Source of the DNA: an uncultured Prevotella sp.
Lineage (GTDB): Bacteria; Bacteroidota; Bacteroidia; Bacteroidales; Bacteroidaceae
Assembly: GCA_905236755.1 (NCBI GenBank)
Contig: CAJOCR010000009.1
Coordinates: 1 to 64,000 of the forward strand
Length of the DNA stretch: 64,000 bases
Reading direction: 5' to 3'
The position numbers and the translations under genes are program-made. Below, piece by piece: positions 53,601-61,104 of this stretch. Position 1 is the first letter of the stretch, and each line of letters starts with the position of its first letter. The notes beneath the pieces were generated by a model that worked only from the letters and a program-made list of their open reading frames with translations, made no database searches and was not told the origin of the DNA.

Positions 53601-54491
53601 GCATATAACCGCACCGATGGCAAGCGTGGAGCCTGTATAGAGGTTGCTCTGCCTTTAGGTAGCAAACATCTCAATCCTGAGGAGATTATAACAGAAGAAA
53701 CCAACAAGGAGAAACATCATGCAACAGCTAATCGCAACTGTAATATACTTATTGTTGACGATGATCCAGAAATAGCAAAATACATAAACCATGAGCTAAA
53801 CAACTGGTATCGTTTTGATTATGCAAATAATGGTAAGGAAGCACTACGCATTCTTCTTACAGGAAGCTATGACCTTGTCATAAGTGATATCATGATGCCT
53901 GAAATGGATGGTATAACCCTTCTCAAGGAAATAAAGAGAAACAGCAATATTAGCGACATTCCTGTTATTCTTCTTACTTCAAAGAGTGACATCAATAATC
54001 GTATGGCAGGTCTTAAAAAAGGTGCTGATGCCTTCCTCGCCAAGCCATTCGATATGGAAGAATTGCACGTTCTCATCGATAATCTTATCGATAATGTACG
54101 TCGATTAAAAGGCAAGTTCTCTGGAGCATTAAACCAACATGGAAAAGTTGACCAAATAGAAGTTAAAGGCAATAATAACATACTCATGGATCGTATCATG
54201 AGATGTATCAATGATAATATTGCCAATACAGAATTCAATGTTGAAGCCCTTTCTGAAGAGGTTGGTGTCAGTCGTGCTCAACTTCATAGAAAGATGAAAG
54301 AGATAACAGGTATTTCTACCGGTGAATTCATAAGAAATATACGACTTGAACAAGCTGCACGACTCATCAAGGAAGGTGATATCAACATCACACAAGTGGC
54401 ATATAGCGTAGGCTTTAATAACCAAACCCACTTCTCTACAGCATTCAAGAAACACTTCGGTGTTACACCATCAGAATATGCGGAAAAATAA
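50628..54491 (+). CDS. Hybrid two-component system regulator of the xylan genes
   Basis: 1287 residues, one-protein signalling chain. A signal peptide leads to a periplasmic sensor of Reg_prop beta-propeller repeats (about 30-670; motifs such as DRYGYIWIGTEYGLSRFDG), a Y_Y_Y domain (about 680-740) and a membrane helix (about 750-775). Then come the histidine kinase with H794 in ATHDIRSPLT and N-box NNLLSNALKYT, a receiver with acceptor D1087 in VISDIMMPEMDG, and an AraC-type DNA-binding domain (about 1190-1287). It should bind a xylan oligomer and activate transcription. It is divergent from the xylan operon and 12 bases upstream of GH67. The kinase H-box reads THDIRSPLT where SHEFRTPLT is common. 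Confidence 0.94.
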   Translation: MFQLKTKLATIISMMVLLLAHADSGQLYTSDKLASSLINTVVQDRYGYIWIGTEYGLSRFDGYRFTNYQHDSKDTTSIINNTITQIKVDNSGRLWIGSAKGLMRYDYTTNSFQKYYFPNGIKPRVYDIIQSNNGDILIGTAGYGLYSIKKNTNKLTAEKEYARGNTELFFTHIFEDSRGNLWQGSHLNTFSCYRRKNGKISVKDYYSPCGAPMAFYQSWKNQMMIICMYGIIYYDYTTDKITEGKIDFGPYKGHITINCAYYDNQGNLYLGTSESGVLQLPAGSNRIIPYTNPNNEHFDLNTSWVNAILADKDDNIWVGCYMKGLYLINNQQMAFHSWSFASQGYSIGTGVTSVARGDNGDIWCTVQNNGVYQFNKEGKIVSHPASPAGTCTIYRDKEGDYWITTGSALFSYNPYTGASIEKLHFESSGASTIKDDEMGKLFISVYSKGLYIYDRKTKEVTILNMSQKRRHGHLCNDWIRHMIVDRQGLLWIATSNGVACLNPQTLAFDTYGWTSILRNKQANYLCETGKGNIIIGTDNGLYLYNVAEKQLSKFPNSEPLQNKQISGIVRDNHNDIWIGTTMGIWQYDHLSKKFIGHINGNGLKTHEYVLGAIMHCPDDLIAIGNNDGITVFYPEDVRGNYMEMDKVYLTNFIIDGTSVGCMNKEYDIPYSQNSFSLEFSLLNFRNASDIYYEYRINGGEWISTNEGGNAITFTKMKPGSYEIEVRASNNGVYSKENCIINITVGDPWYASTLAFFIYLILFIGIVFYGLRSYEHRRKTELEEQKMRFLIDATHDIRSPLTLIMGPLKKLMARHTTGEDKQDLETIDHNAQRLMLLVNQILDERKIDKNQMHLHCTQTNLKEFIEGIMTLYQYNANDRDIKLSVHSELPDVMPAPLYLDRSNFDKVVNNLLSNALKYTFDGGEISIHLKMEKNLVIMQVIDTGIGFKQNTERLFERFYQERRTNNHFHVEGTGIGLNLCKAIVQLHGGTIKAYNRTDGKRGACIEVALPLGSKHLNPEEIITEETNKEKHHATANRNCNILIVDDDPEIAKYINHELNNWYRFDYANNGKEALRILLTGSYDLVISDIMMPEMDGITLLKEIKRNSNISDIPVILLTSKSDINNRMAGLKKGADAFLAKPFDMEELHVLIDNLIDNVRRLKGKFSGALNQHGKVDQIEVKGNNNILMDRIMRCINDNIANTEFNVEALSEEVGVSRAQLHRKMKEITGISTGEFIRNIRLEQAARLIKEGDINITQVAYSVGFNNQTHFSTAFKKHFGVTPSEYAEK

Positions 54492-54503
54492 CTATTATAA
54501 AAT

Positions 54504-56432
54504 ATGAAAAAACTATTATTTACACTATCCCTGCTTGCTTTTACTTTGTTTGCGCAAGCAGAAGACGGACATCGTCTGTGGTTGCGCTACGACAGCGTGG
54601 GCACAGCAAAGGTGATTGCACCAAAAGGAGGGGCTACTCTCCAGATTGCCATTCAGGAAATGAAAAAATACTGGAAAGGCGATCATATCCGTCTTGTTAT
54701 CAACAAACAACTTAAAAACGATGATGGCTATCTTTATGATGGCGACTCTATCTGCTCACACTCTGAGTTAGGACTTCTCTATGGTGTTTATCATGCACTC
54801 GAAATGCAGCAGATGAAGTTTGAACCTGGACTCGGAGCCTATAGCAGTCCTGCATTCAGCTATCGAATACTAAACCATTGGGACAATATCGATGGAAGTA
54901 TTGAACGTGGTTATGCAGGCAAGAGCATCTTCTTCGGGTGTCCAGAAACAAAAGCATGGTCTGCACGTATCAAAGAATATGCGCGCATCAATGCCTCTAT
55001 AGGTATTAACGGTAGCGTTATCAACAACGTGAACGCATCTCCTAAGATGCTCACAAAAGAATATCTTCTCAAAACAAAACGCATAGCAGATATTCTTCGT
55101 CCTTATGGAATAAAAGTATATATATCAGTAAACTTCGGAACACCGAAAGCTCTTGGAGAGACGACAACAGCCGATCCTCTTGATGCAAGCGTACGTTCTT
55201 GGTGGAACAAAAAGGCAAAAGAGATATATAAGCTCATTCCCGACTTCGGGGGATTCCTTGTAAAGGCAAATAGTGAAGGACAGCCTGGTCCTTTCGACTA
55301 TGGTCGCACTCATGCTGATGGTGCCAATATGCTTGCTGATGCTGTAAAACCATTCGGTGGCATTATCATGTGGAGAAGTTTTGTATATGGTTCTAAGCAC
55401 AAAGGCGAAGATCGTGTCATGCAAGCTGTTTCTGAGTTTAAAGACCTTGACGGACAGTTCAGAGACAATGTAATCTTACAAAGCAAGAACGGTCCATTGG
55501 ATTTCCAGCCACGTGAGCCCTACGCACCTATCTTCGACAATATGAAGGCGACAACACAGTTTGCAGAACTTCAGATTACTCAGGAATACACAGGTCAGAG
55601 CAAACATTTAGTATTCCTCTCTCCTATGTGGAAAGAATTCTTCCATTTTGTCAGTCCATCAAAATTAAAAGGTATTGCAGGCGTAAGTAACGTTGGAAAC
55701 GAGAAAAACTGGTGTGGTCACCCATTCTCTCAGGCCAACTGGTACGCTTTTGGTCGTCTTGCATGGGATCCAACTCTTTCTTCAAGTCTCATAGCTGAAG
55801 AATGGGTTCTTCAAACCTTTGGTGATAATTTCGACTACTATCCTGTAGTAGATATGATGACTACAAGTCGTGAAGCATGTGTTGATTATATGATGCCTTT
55901 AGGCCTGCATCATATCTTCAGCTTCGACCACCACTATGGCCCAGAACCTGACGGTTTCATCGCTCATTATCCACTTGAGTGGTGTCCAGTTTACTATCAC
56001 AAGGCTGACTCAACAGGTATAGGTTTCGACCGTTCTTCTAAGGGCACAAATGCTGTTAGCCAGTATCGTGAACCATATCGCAGTCTTTACGATAATTTGG
56101 AAACATGTCCTGACGAATATCTTTTGTGGTTCCACCATGTGCCATGGGATTACGAACTTCAAAATGGAGACAAGCTATGGGAAGAAATCTGTGCACTATA
56201 TTATAGAGGTGTTGAGCAGGTTGCATCCTATCGCAAAATCTGGGCAGACACAAAGCCATATATTGATGCTGAGCGCTGGCAACATGTCGATAGCCTCTTA
56301 AAAGTACAATACGACAATGCAGAAGAATGGCGCCAATACTGTCTCAAGTATTTCCAGAAATTCTCTAAAAAACCTATTCTTTACAACTTCACAGGCATAA
56401 GCTATATGCCTGTTGAAGAACCACACTTGTAA
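54504..56432 (+). CDS. aguA: Alpha-glucuronidase, GH67
   Basis: 642 residues with a signal peptide (about 1-18, ending FAQAED). The central barrel has NHWDNIDGSIERGYAGKSIF (124-143), characteristic of GH67. The general acid is E258 in VKANSEGQPGP, and the two carboxylates acting as base are D333 and E338 in GPLDFQPREP. It removes (4-O-methyl)glucuronic acid from the non-reducing end of xylo-oligomers. It follows the regulator on the same strand by 12 bases. The P. bryantii equivalent is called xynF, as I recall. Confidence 0.95.
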   Translation: MKKLLFTLSLLAFTLFAQAEDGHRLWLRYDSVGTAKVIAPKGGATLQIAIQEMKKYWKGDHIRLVINKQLKNDDGYLYDGDSICSHSELGLLYGVYHALEMQQMKFEPGLGAYSSPAFSYRILNHWDNIDGSIERGYAGKSIFFGCPETKAWSARIKEYARINASIGINGSVINNVNASPKMLTKEYLLKTKRIADILRPYGIKVYISVNFGTPKALGETTTADPLDASVRSWWNKKAKEIYKLIPDFGGFLVKANSEGQPGPFDYGRTHADGANMLADAVKPFGGIIMWRSFVYGSKHKGEDRVMQAVSEFKDLDGQFRDNVILQSKNGPLDFQPREPYAPIFDNMKATTQFAELQITQEYTGQSKHLVFLSPMWKEFFHFVSPSKLKGIAGVSNVGNEKNWCGHPFSQANWYAFGRLAWDPTLSSSLIAEEWVLQTFGDNFDYYPVVDMMTTSREACVDYMMPLGLHHIFSFDHHYGPEPDGFIAHYPLEWCPVYYHKADSTGIGFDRSSKGTNAVSQYREPYRSLYDNLETCPDEYLLWFHHVPWDYELQNGDKLWEEICALYYRGVEQVASYRKIWADTKPYIDAERWQHVDSLLKVQYDNAEEWRQYCLKYFQKFSKKPILYNFTGISYMPVEEPHL

Positions 56433-56506
56433 ATTATTCAAGCTATGCTTGACAAGTAGATAAAAGGAGTTAGATGGAGAAGATATACGCGAAGCAGAGC
56501 CTCGCT

Positions 56507-56586
56507 AAATGATAAATAACAAATGATAAATGATAAAGAAGCGCTTGGCGCTTAATTTTCAATCTTCAATCTTCAATCTTCAATTG
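56507..56586. repeat. Low-complexity tandem arrays (AAATGATAA and CAATCTT)
   Basis: AAATGATAA-type copies at 56507-56536 and CAATCTT copies (7-bp period) at 56560-56586. They lie in the 285-base gap between the GH67 and S41 genes, in which I see no clear promoter. Confidence 0.7.
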
Positions 56587-56717
56587 CGAAGCATTTGTCC
56601 TCTATCTCCGCCGCTGAAAGCGGCATAACTCCCTTTAACTTCTTATATCTTCATAACAGATTTAGTTCCGTAAAGCGTTAATTCACATAATAAAAATAGA
56701 GACTAATTATCAACACA

Positions 56718-59700
56718 ATGAAAAAAACAGTTATTTCCATTGCCTTAGCTCTTCTAAGTATATCAGCTCAGGCGCAAAGTAATCCACTGTGGATGAGGTA
56801 TAGCGCCATCTCGCCTGATGGCACCACTATAGCCTTTTCTTACAAGGGCGACATCTACACCGTCCCAAGTAATGGCGGAACAGCCCGTCAAATAACATCA
56901 AATGCCGATTATGACTCTTATCCAGTATGGAGTCCTGATGGTTCAAAAATAGCCTTTTCATCGGCACGTGAGGGTAGTCTTGACGTATATGTCATCAACA
57001 AAAATGGCGGCAGCCCTATTCGTCTTACTACAGATAGCGGTAACGAAAAGCCTGTTGCCTTCCGCGACAACGACCACGTACTTGTGGAAGCCAACATAGC
57101 AACAAGTGCAACAAGTATTCTCTTCCCAGGAACATACCCACAAGTGTTTGAAGTACCAACAGTATCAGGTGCTCGTATGAAACTTGTTTCTGAGATTACT
57201 ATGCAGGATTTGTCAATCAATGCCAATGGTGATATTCTCTACCACGACATGAAAGGTTATGAGGATTCATGGCGTAAGCACCACACCTCTCCTATCACTC
57301 GTGACATTTGGCTTCTTAGAGGTGGCAAATACACTAAGCTCACCTCTTTTGCTGGCGAAGATCGCAACCCTGTATGGGACACAGCAGACAGCTATTATTA
57401 TCTAAGTGAAGAAGATGGTACTTTTAACGTGTTCCATAACAACATAGCAGGCAATGCCAAGCAGCAAATAACCCATTTCAAGGGTAATCCGGTGCGTTTC
57501 CTCACACGAGCAAACAATGGTACTCTTTGCTTTGGCTATGATGGAGAAATCTACACACTCAAGACAGGCAGCCAACCACAGAAAGTAAACATCAATGTGA
57601 TTGCCGACCGCAATGATATCGACCTTGATCGCCAAACATTATATAGCGGTGCAAGAGAAATAAGCGTATCACCAAATGGAAAAGAAGTTGCTTTCATCGT
57701 TCATGGCGACGTGTATGTAACATCAGTAGAATACAATACTACCAAGCAGATTACCGACACACCAGAACAGGAACGCTCTGTTAACTTCGCACCTGACGGC
57801 CGCAGTCTTGTATATGCCTCAGAGCGTAATGGCCTTTGGCAGATCTATCAGGCAAGCATAAAAAACAAAAACGAGAAACTCTTCACCTACTCTACAGAAA
57901 TAGAAGAGGAACAACTCGTTAAGAGTGATTCCACCAGTTTCCAACCTAAATACAGTCCTGATGGTAAGAGCGTAGCATTCTTACAAAACCGAACCACACT
58001 CATGGCTGTTGATGTGAAGAGTCATAAGACTCGTAAACTCATGGATGGAAAATACATGTATAGCTATAGTGATGGCGACCAGGATTTCGATTGGAGTCCT
58101 GATAGTCGTTGGCTCATAGCCACCTACATCGGTCACGGAGGATGGAACAATTCAGATATCGCTCTTGTAAAAGCCGATGGAAGCGAGGAAATACATAATA
58201 TCACCAATTCTGGATATAACGACGGTGGTGCCCGTTTTGCTCTTGGCGGCAAGGCAATTGTTTTCCAAAGCGACCGTGCTGGTTACCGTAGTCATGGTAG
58301 CTGGGGAGCCGAAACTGATGCTTACATCATGTTCCTTGACGTAGATGCTTACGACCAGTTCCGCATGAGCAAGGAGGAGTATGCTCTTTGGAAAGAAAAT
58401 TCAGAAGAGGGAAAGAAACAAAAAGCTGAAGAGGCTAAGAAAGAAGAAAAGAAAGCCAAAGATAAGAAAAAAGGTAAGGAAGAGGAAGTAAAACCAGAAA
58501 AGGTAGAAGAACTGAAGTTCGACCTTGCAAACTGTAAAGATCGTATCATCCGCCTCACCAATAACTCAAGCAAAATGGGAGATGCCATTCTCTCTAACGA
58601 CGGTGAGACTCTCTACTATCAGGCACGCTTTGAAGGAGGCTACGACCTTTGGAAGGTAAGCACTCGTGACCACTCTACACAGCTTGCTACTAAAGGCATT
58701 GGTGGTGGCGGTTTCGAGGCCGACAAAGATTTCAAGAATCTCTTCCTCTGCTCTGGTGGCATTAAAAAATACGAAATAGCAAGCAGTCAGGTGAAATCAG
58801 TTGATTTTGAGGCACGTTTCAACTACAAGCCATATCAGGAACGTGAATACCTCTTTAACCACATCTGGCAACAAGTAAAAGATAAGTTCTATAAGAAAGA
58901 TCTTCATGGTGTAGATTGGGAGGGATATAAAAAGACATATAGTCGTTTCCTACCATATATCAACAACCGCTATGATTTCCGAGATATGCTCTCTGAGATG
59001 CTTGGAGAACTCAATGCTTCCCATACAGGTGCCCGTTTCTATCCTTATGGCGCAAAACTAAGAACAGCCACCTTAGGAATCATCCCAGACCATAAATATG
59101 AAGGTGATGGTATCAAGATTGCAGAAGTTATTCGTCGTAGTCCATTTGCCAATGCCAACACAAAAGTGAAAGCTGGCGACATCATTGAAGCCATCGACGG
59201 CATAAAGATTCAGGCAGGAAAAGACTACAACTACCTTCTTGATGGCAAAGCAGGCAAAACAGTTCGAATCACTATCAAGAACCGCAAGGATAATATCAAC
59301 ATAAAAGCCATTTCAAAGGGACAGGAAGAAGATCTACTCTATCGCCGTTGGGTTGATCGCAACAAGGAGATGGTAAATAAGCTCTCTAACGGGCAAGTAG
59401 CATACGTACACGTTAAAGCCATGGACTCAGAGAGCTTCCGCACTGTGTTCAGCGAACTACTCAACGATAGCAACCGTCAGAAGAAAGCAGTTATCGTTGA
59501 CGAACGCCATAATGGTGGTGGTTGGCTCCATGACGATCTTTGTACACTCCTTTCAGGCGTACAATACCAAAGCTTTGTACCACGTGACCAATTTATTGGC
59601 CGCGACCCTTGGAATAAATGGACTAAGCCAAGTTGCGTACTCATTTGCGAAGACGACTACAGTAATGGTCATGGTTTCCCATTCGTATATAAAACATTAG

Positions 59701-59939
59701 GAATAGGTAAACTCATTGGTACCCCTGTAGCAGGAACAATGACTGCCGTTTGGTGGGAAACTCTTATGGACAATCAGATGATATTCGGTATTCCACAAGT
59801 AGGATGCCTTGATATGCATGGCAAATATGGTGAAAACAACACTCTCCAGCCTGATATCACCGTTTATAATACTCCAGAAGACTATCTCTCAGGCAACGAC
59901 CGCCAGTTACAACGAGCTGTCGAAGAAATGCTGAAATAA
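56718..59939 (+). CDS. Tricorn-like S41 family protease
   Basis: 1073 residues with a signal peptide (about 1-19, ending AQAQS). An N-terminal beta-propeller of WD40/PD40 repeats (about 25-350, e.g. YPVWSPDGSKIAFSS) and a second one (about 350-550) are followed by a Lys/Glu-rich segment (about 563-600), a tricorn core (about 690-790 with LNASHTGARF, catalytic His), a PDZ domain (about 795-870) and the S41 peptidase domain. The Ser is in EDDYSNGHGFP. Tricorn-type enzymes trim peptides, with propellers gating access. Periplasmic location is inferred from the leader. There is no evident link to xylan use. Confidence 0.9.
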   Translation: MKKTVISIALALLSISAQAQSNPLWMRYSAISPDGTTIAFSYKGDIYTVPSNGGTARQITSNADYDSYPVWSPDGSKIAFSSAREGSLDVYVINKNGGSPIRLTTDSGNEKPVAFRDNDHVLVEANIATSATSILFPGTYPQVFEVPTVSGARMKLVSEITMQDLSINANGDILYHDMKGYEDSWRKHHTSPITRDIWLLRGGKYTKLTSFAGEDRNPVWDTADSYYYLSEEDGTFNVFHNNIAGNAKQQITHFKGNPVRFLTRANNGTLCFGYDGEIYTLKTGSQPQKVNINVIADRNDIDLDRQTLYSGAREISVSPNGKEVAFIVHGDVYVTSVEYNTTKQITDTPEQERSVNFAPDGRSLVYASERNGLWQIYQASIKNKNEKLFTYSTEIEEEQLVKSDSTSFQPKYSPDGKSVAFLQNRTTLMAVDVKSHKTRKLMDGKYMYSYSDGDQDFDWSPDSRWLIATYIGHGGWNNSDIALVKADGSEEIHNITNSGYNDGGARFALGGKAIVFQSDRAGYRSHGSWGAETDAYIMFLDVDAYDQFRMSKEEYALWKENSEEGKKQKAEEAKKEEKKAKDKKKGKEEEVKPEKVEELKFDLANCKDRIIRLTNNSSKMGDAILSNDGETLYYQARFEGGYDLWKVSTRDHSTQLATKGIGGGGFEADKDFKNLFLCSGGIKKYEIASSQVKSVDFEARFNYKPYQEREYLFNHIWQQVKDKFYKKDLHGVDWEGYKKTYSRFLPYINNRYDFRDMLSEMLGELNASHTGARFYPYGAKLRTATLGIIPDHKYEGDGIKIAEVIRRSPFANANTKVKAGDIIEAIDGIKIQAGKDYNYLLDGKAGKTVRITIKNRKDNINIKAISKGQEEDLLYRRWVDRNKEMVNKLSNGQVAYVHVKAMDSESFRTVFSELLNDSNRQKKAVIVDERHNGGGWLHDDLCTLLSGVQYQSFVPRDQFIGRDPWNKWTKPSCVLICEDDYSNGHGFPFVYKTLGIGKLIGTPVAGTMTAVWWETLMDNQMIFGIPQVGCLDMHGKYGENNTLQPDITVYNTPEDYLSGNDRQLQRAVEEMLK

Positions 59940-59941
59940 TT

Positions 59942-59972
59942 AAAAAGGAGACCTGCATCACTGCAGGCCTCC
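59942..59972 (-). terminator. Minus-strand Rho-independent terminator
   Basis: On the minus strand GGAGGCCTGCA, GTGA loop, TGCAGGTCTCC, then TTTTT (59946-59942). All 11 pairs form in the minus-strand RNA (one G-U), while the plus-strand RNA has an A-C mismatch and no U-tract, so it works on the minus strand. Confidence 0.8.
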
Positions 59973-60130
59973 CCAAAAAATAGAGAGAGATAAGAATTAA
60001 TTCCCAAAAGGGAACTAATTATATTTTTATTTCATCTACTTTTCTCATATATAAAATACATGTTGCCTGATTTTTTTGTAGTTAATCACTAATCTTATTT
60101 TAGTATGTAAGATAATAAACTATGAATTAG
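59942..60130 (-). ncRNA. Candidate small RNA, about 190 nt
   Basis: It lies between a full minus-strand promoter (60136-60166) and a strand-specific terminator (59942-59972). A hairpin with arms 59995-60005 and 60010-60020 lies inside. Only frames of fewer than about ten codons are seen. It ends three bases before the stop of the convergent S41 gene. The alternative is that the region is merely the long 3' end of the SDR mRNA. Function unknown. Confidence 0.5.
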
Positions 60131-60135
60131 TAATG

Positions 60136-60166
60136 CAAAGGTAACTACTTCTTTTGAAATAACAAA
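60136..60166 (-). promoter_or_regulatory. Full orphan promoter, minus strand
   Basis: TTTG (60166-60163), 19 bases, TACCTTTG (60143-60136): as good a match as any promoter in the window, with no protein gene downstream on that strand for more than 9 kb. Confidence 0.7.
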
Positions 60167-60296
60167 ATCTTTTAGACAATTTGTTCTAAATTTGATATTT
60201 TTTCTTTCAATTCGTAAAAATTACACCTACAATACATTGTTATTATAACTTAACTACTTCATTATCAGCATCTTCCAAACTTTTTACATACGATTT

Positions 60297-61004
60297 TCAA
60301 TTACCCTCATCAACAATAGGATAAAGTTCTATAAACTCACCCTGATGACGTTTCCCATCATTAATAACATCAGCTATTTTTCCTGCCACCACATCAACAG
60401 AATGAGAACCTGGTCCTGTATAGTGATTATTTAAATCTGTAGTTGTTGCTCCTGGGTGAATATCGAAGATCTCAACAGGTATGTTGTTTTTATCAAATTC
60501 CAAAGCCATGATACCAGTCATTGCATTCTGTGCAGCCTTACTTGCAACATAAGCCATTGGATGCCAATAAGGACTAATCTCAGAAGGAACTGTAATATTA
60601 ACTATGCGTCCTTCATTTTTTGCAAGCAGAGGAACAAGCTGTTTAGTGAGAACGAAAGTACCAACATAATTAACCTGAACAGTCTCTAAGACATCATTCA
60701 ATTCATTGTCATAACTTGCTACAGTCATATCTCCAGGAATACCAGCATTATTGACAAGCATTTTTAGATCAGGATAGTTCTTCTTTATCTCCTCAACCGA
60801 CTTTTCCAAAGAACTATTATCAGACAAATTGATATATTGCCAGCCAATAACATCTGCACCTTCGGCTTTTAATTGCTCTATAGCTTTCTGTGCTCGCTGT
60901 TCATCACGAGCGCCCACAATAACCTGCCATCCACTCTTGCCAAGAAATTTAGCAATTCCATATCCGATGCCCTTATTAGCACCTGTTATCAACACTTTTG
61001 CCAT
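60297..61004 (-). CDS. Short-chain dehydrogenase/reductase
   Basis: 235 residues, classical SDR. TGANKGIG (7-14) binds NAD(P), NNAG is at 85-88, and the catalytic Tyr-Lys pair is Y152 and K156 in YVASK. An Arg after the second strand (R33 in GARDEQRAQ) hints at NADP preference. The substrate is unknown; bacterial SDRs of this kind reduce carbonyls of small metabolites. It lies downstream of the SusC/SusD operon, separated by a terminator; its own promoter is unclear (TTAATTTG at 61031-61038, minus, is one base off the consensus). Confidence 0.88.
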   Translation of the reverse strand: MAKVLITGANKGIGYGIAKFLGKSGWQVIVGARDEQRAQKAIEQLKAEGADVIGWQYINLSDNSSLEKSVEEIKKNYPDLKMLVNNAGIPGDMTVASYDNELNDVLETVQVNYVGTFVLTKQLVPLLAKNEGRIVNITVPSEISPYWHPMAYVASKAAQNAMTGIMALEFDKNNIPVEIFDIHPGATTTDLNNHYTGPGSHSVDVVAGKIADVINDGKRHQGEFIELYPIVDEGN

Positions 61005-61035
61005 TATTATTTACTTATTTAAATTGTTATCAAAT

Positions 61036-61068
61036 TAAAAGGAGACCCGCATTATATACAGGTCTCCT
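61036..61068 (-). terminator. Terminator of the SusC/SusD operon
   Basis: On the minus strand AGGAGACC, 13-base loop, GGTCTCCT, then TTTAATTT. The arm sequence is close to that of the terminator at 59942-59972. Confidence 0.8.
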
Positions 61069-61104
61069 ATTGTGATAGTTTAGAAAGTATGGAATCTTTT
61101 TCTA

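Larger units (their letters stand above)
59940..60296. other. Gene-free interval between S41 and SDR genes
   Basis: 357 AT-rich bases. Holds the candidate small RNA with promoter and terminator (59942-60166). From 60167 to 60296 I see only AT-rich sequence without a recognised element. Confidence 0.6.
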
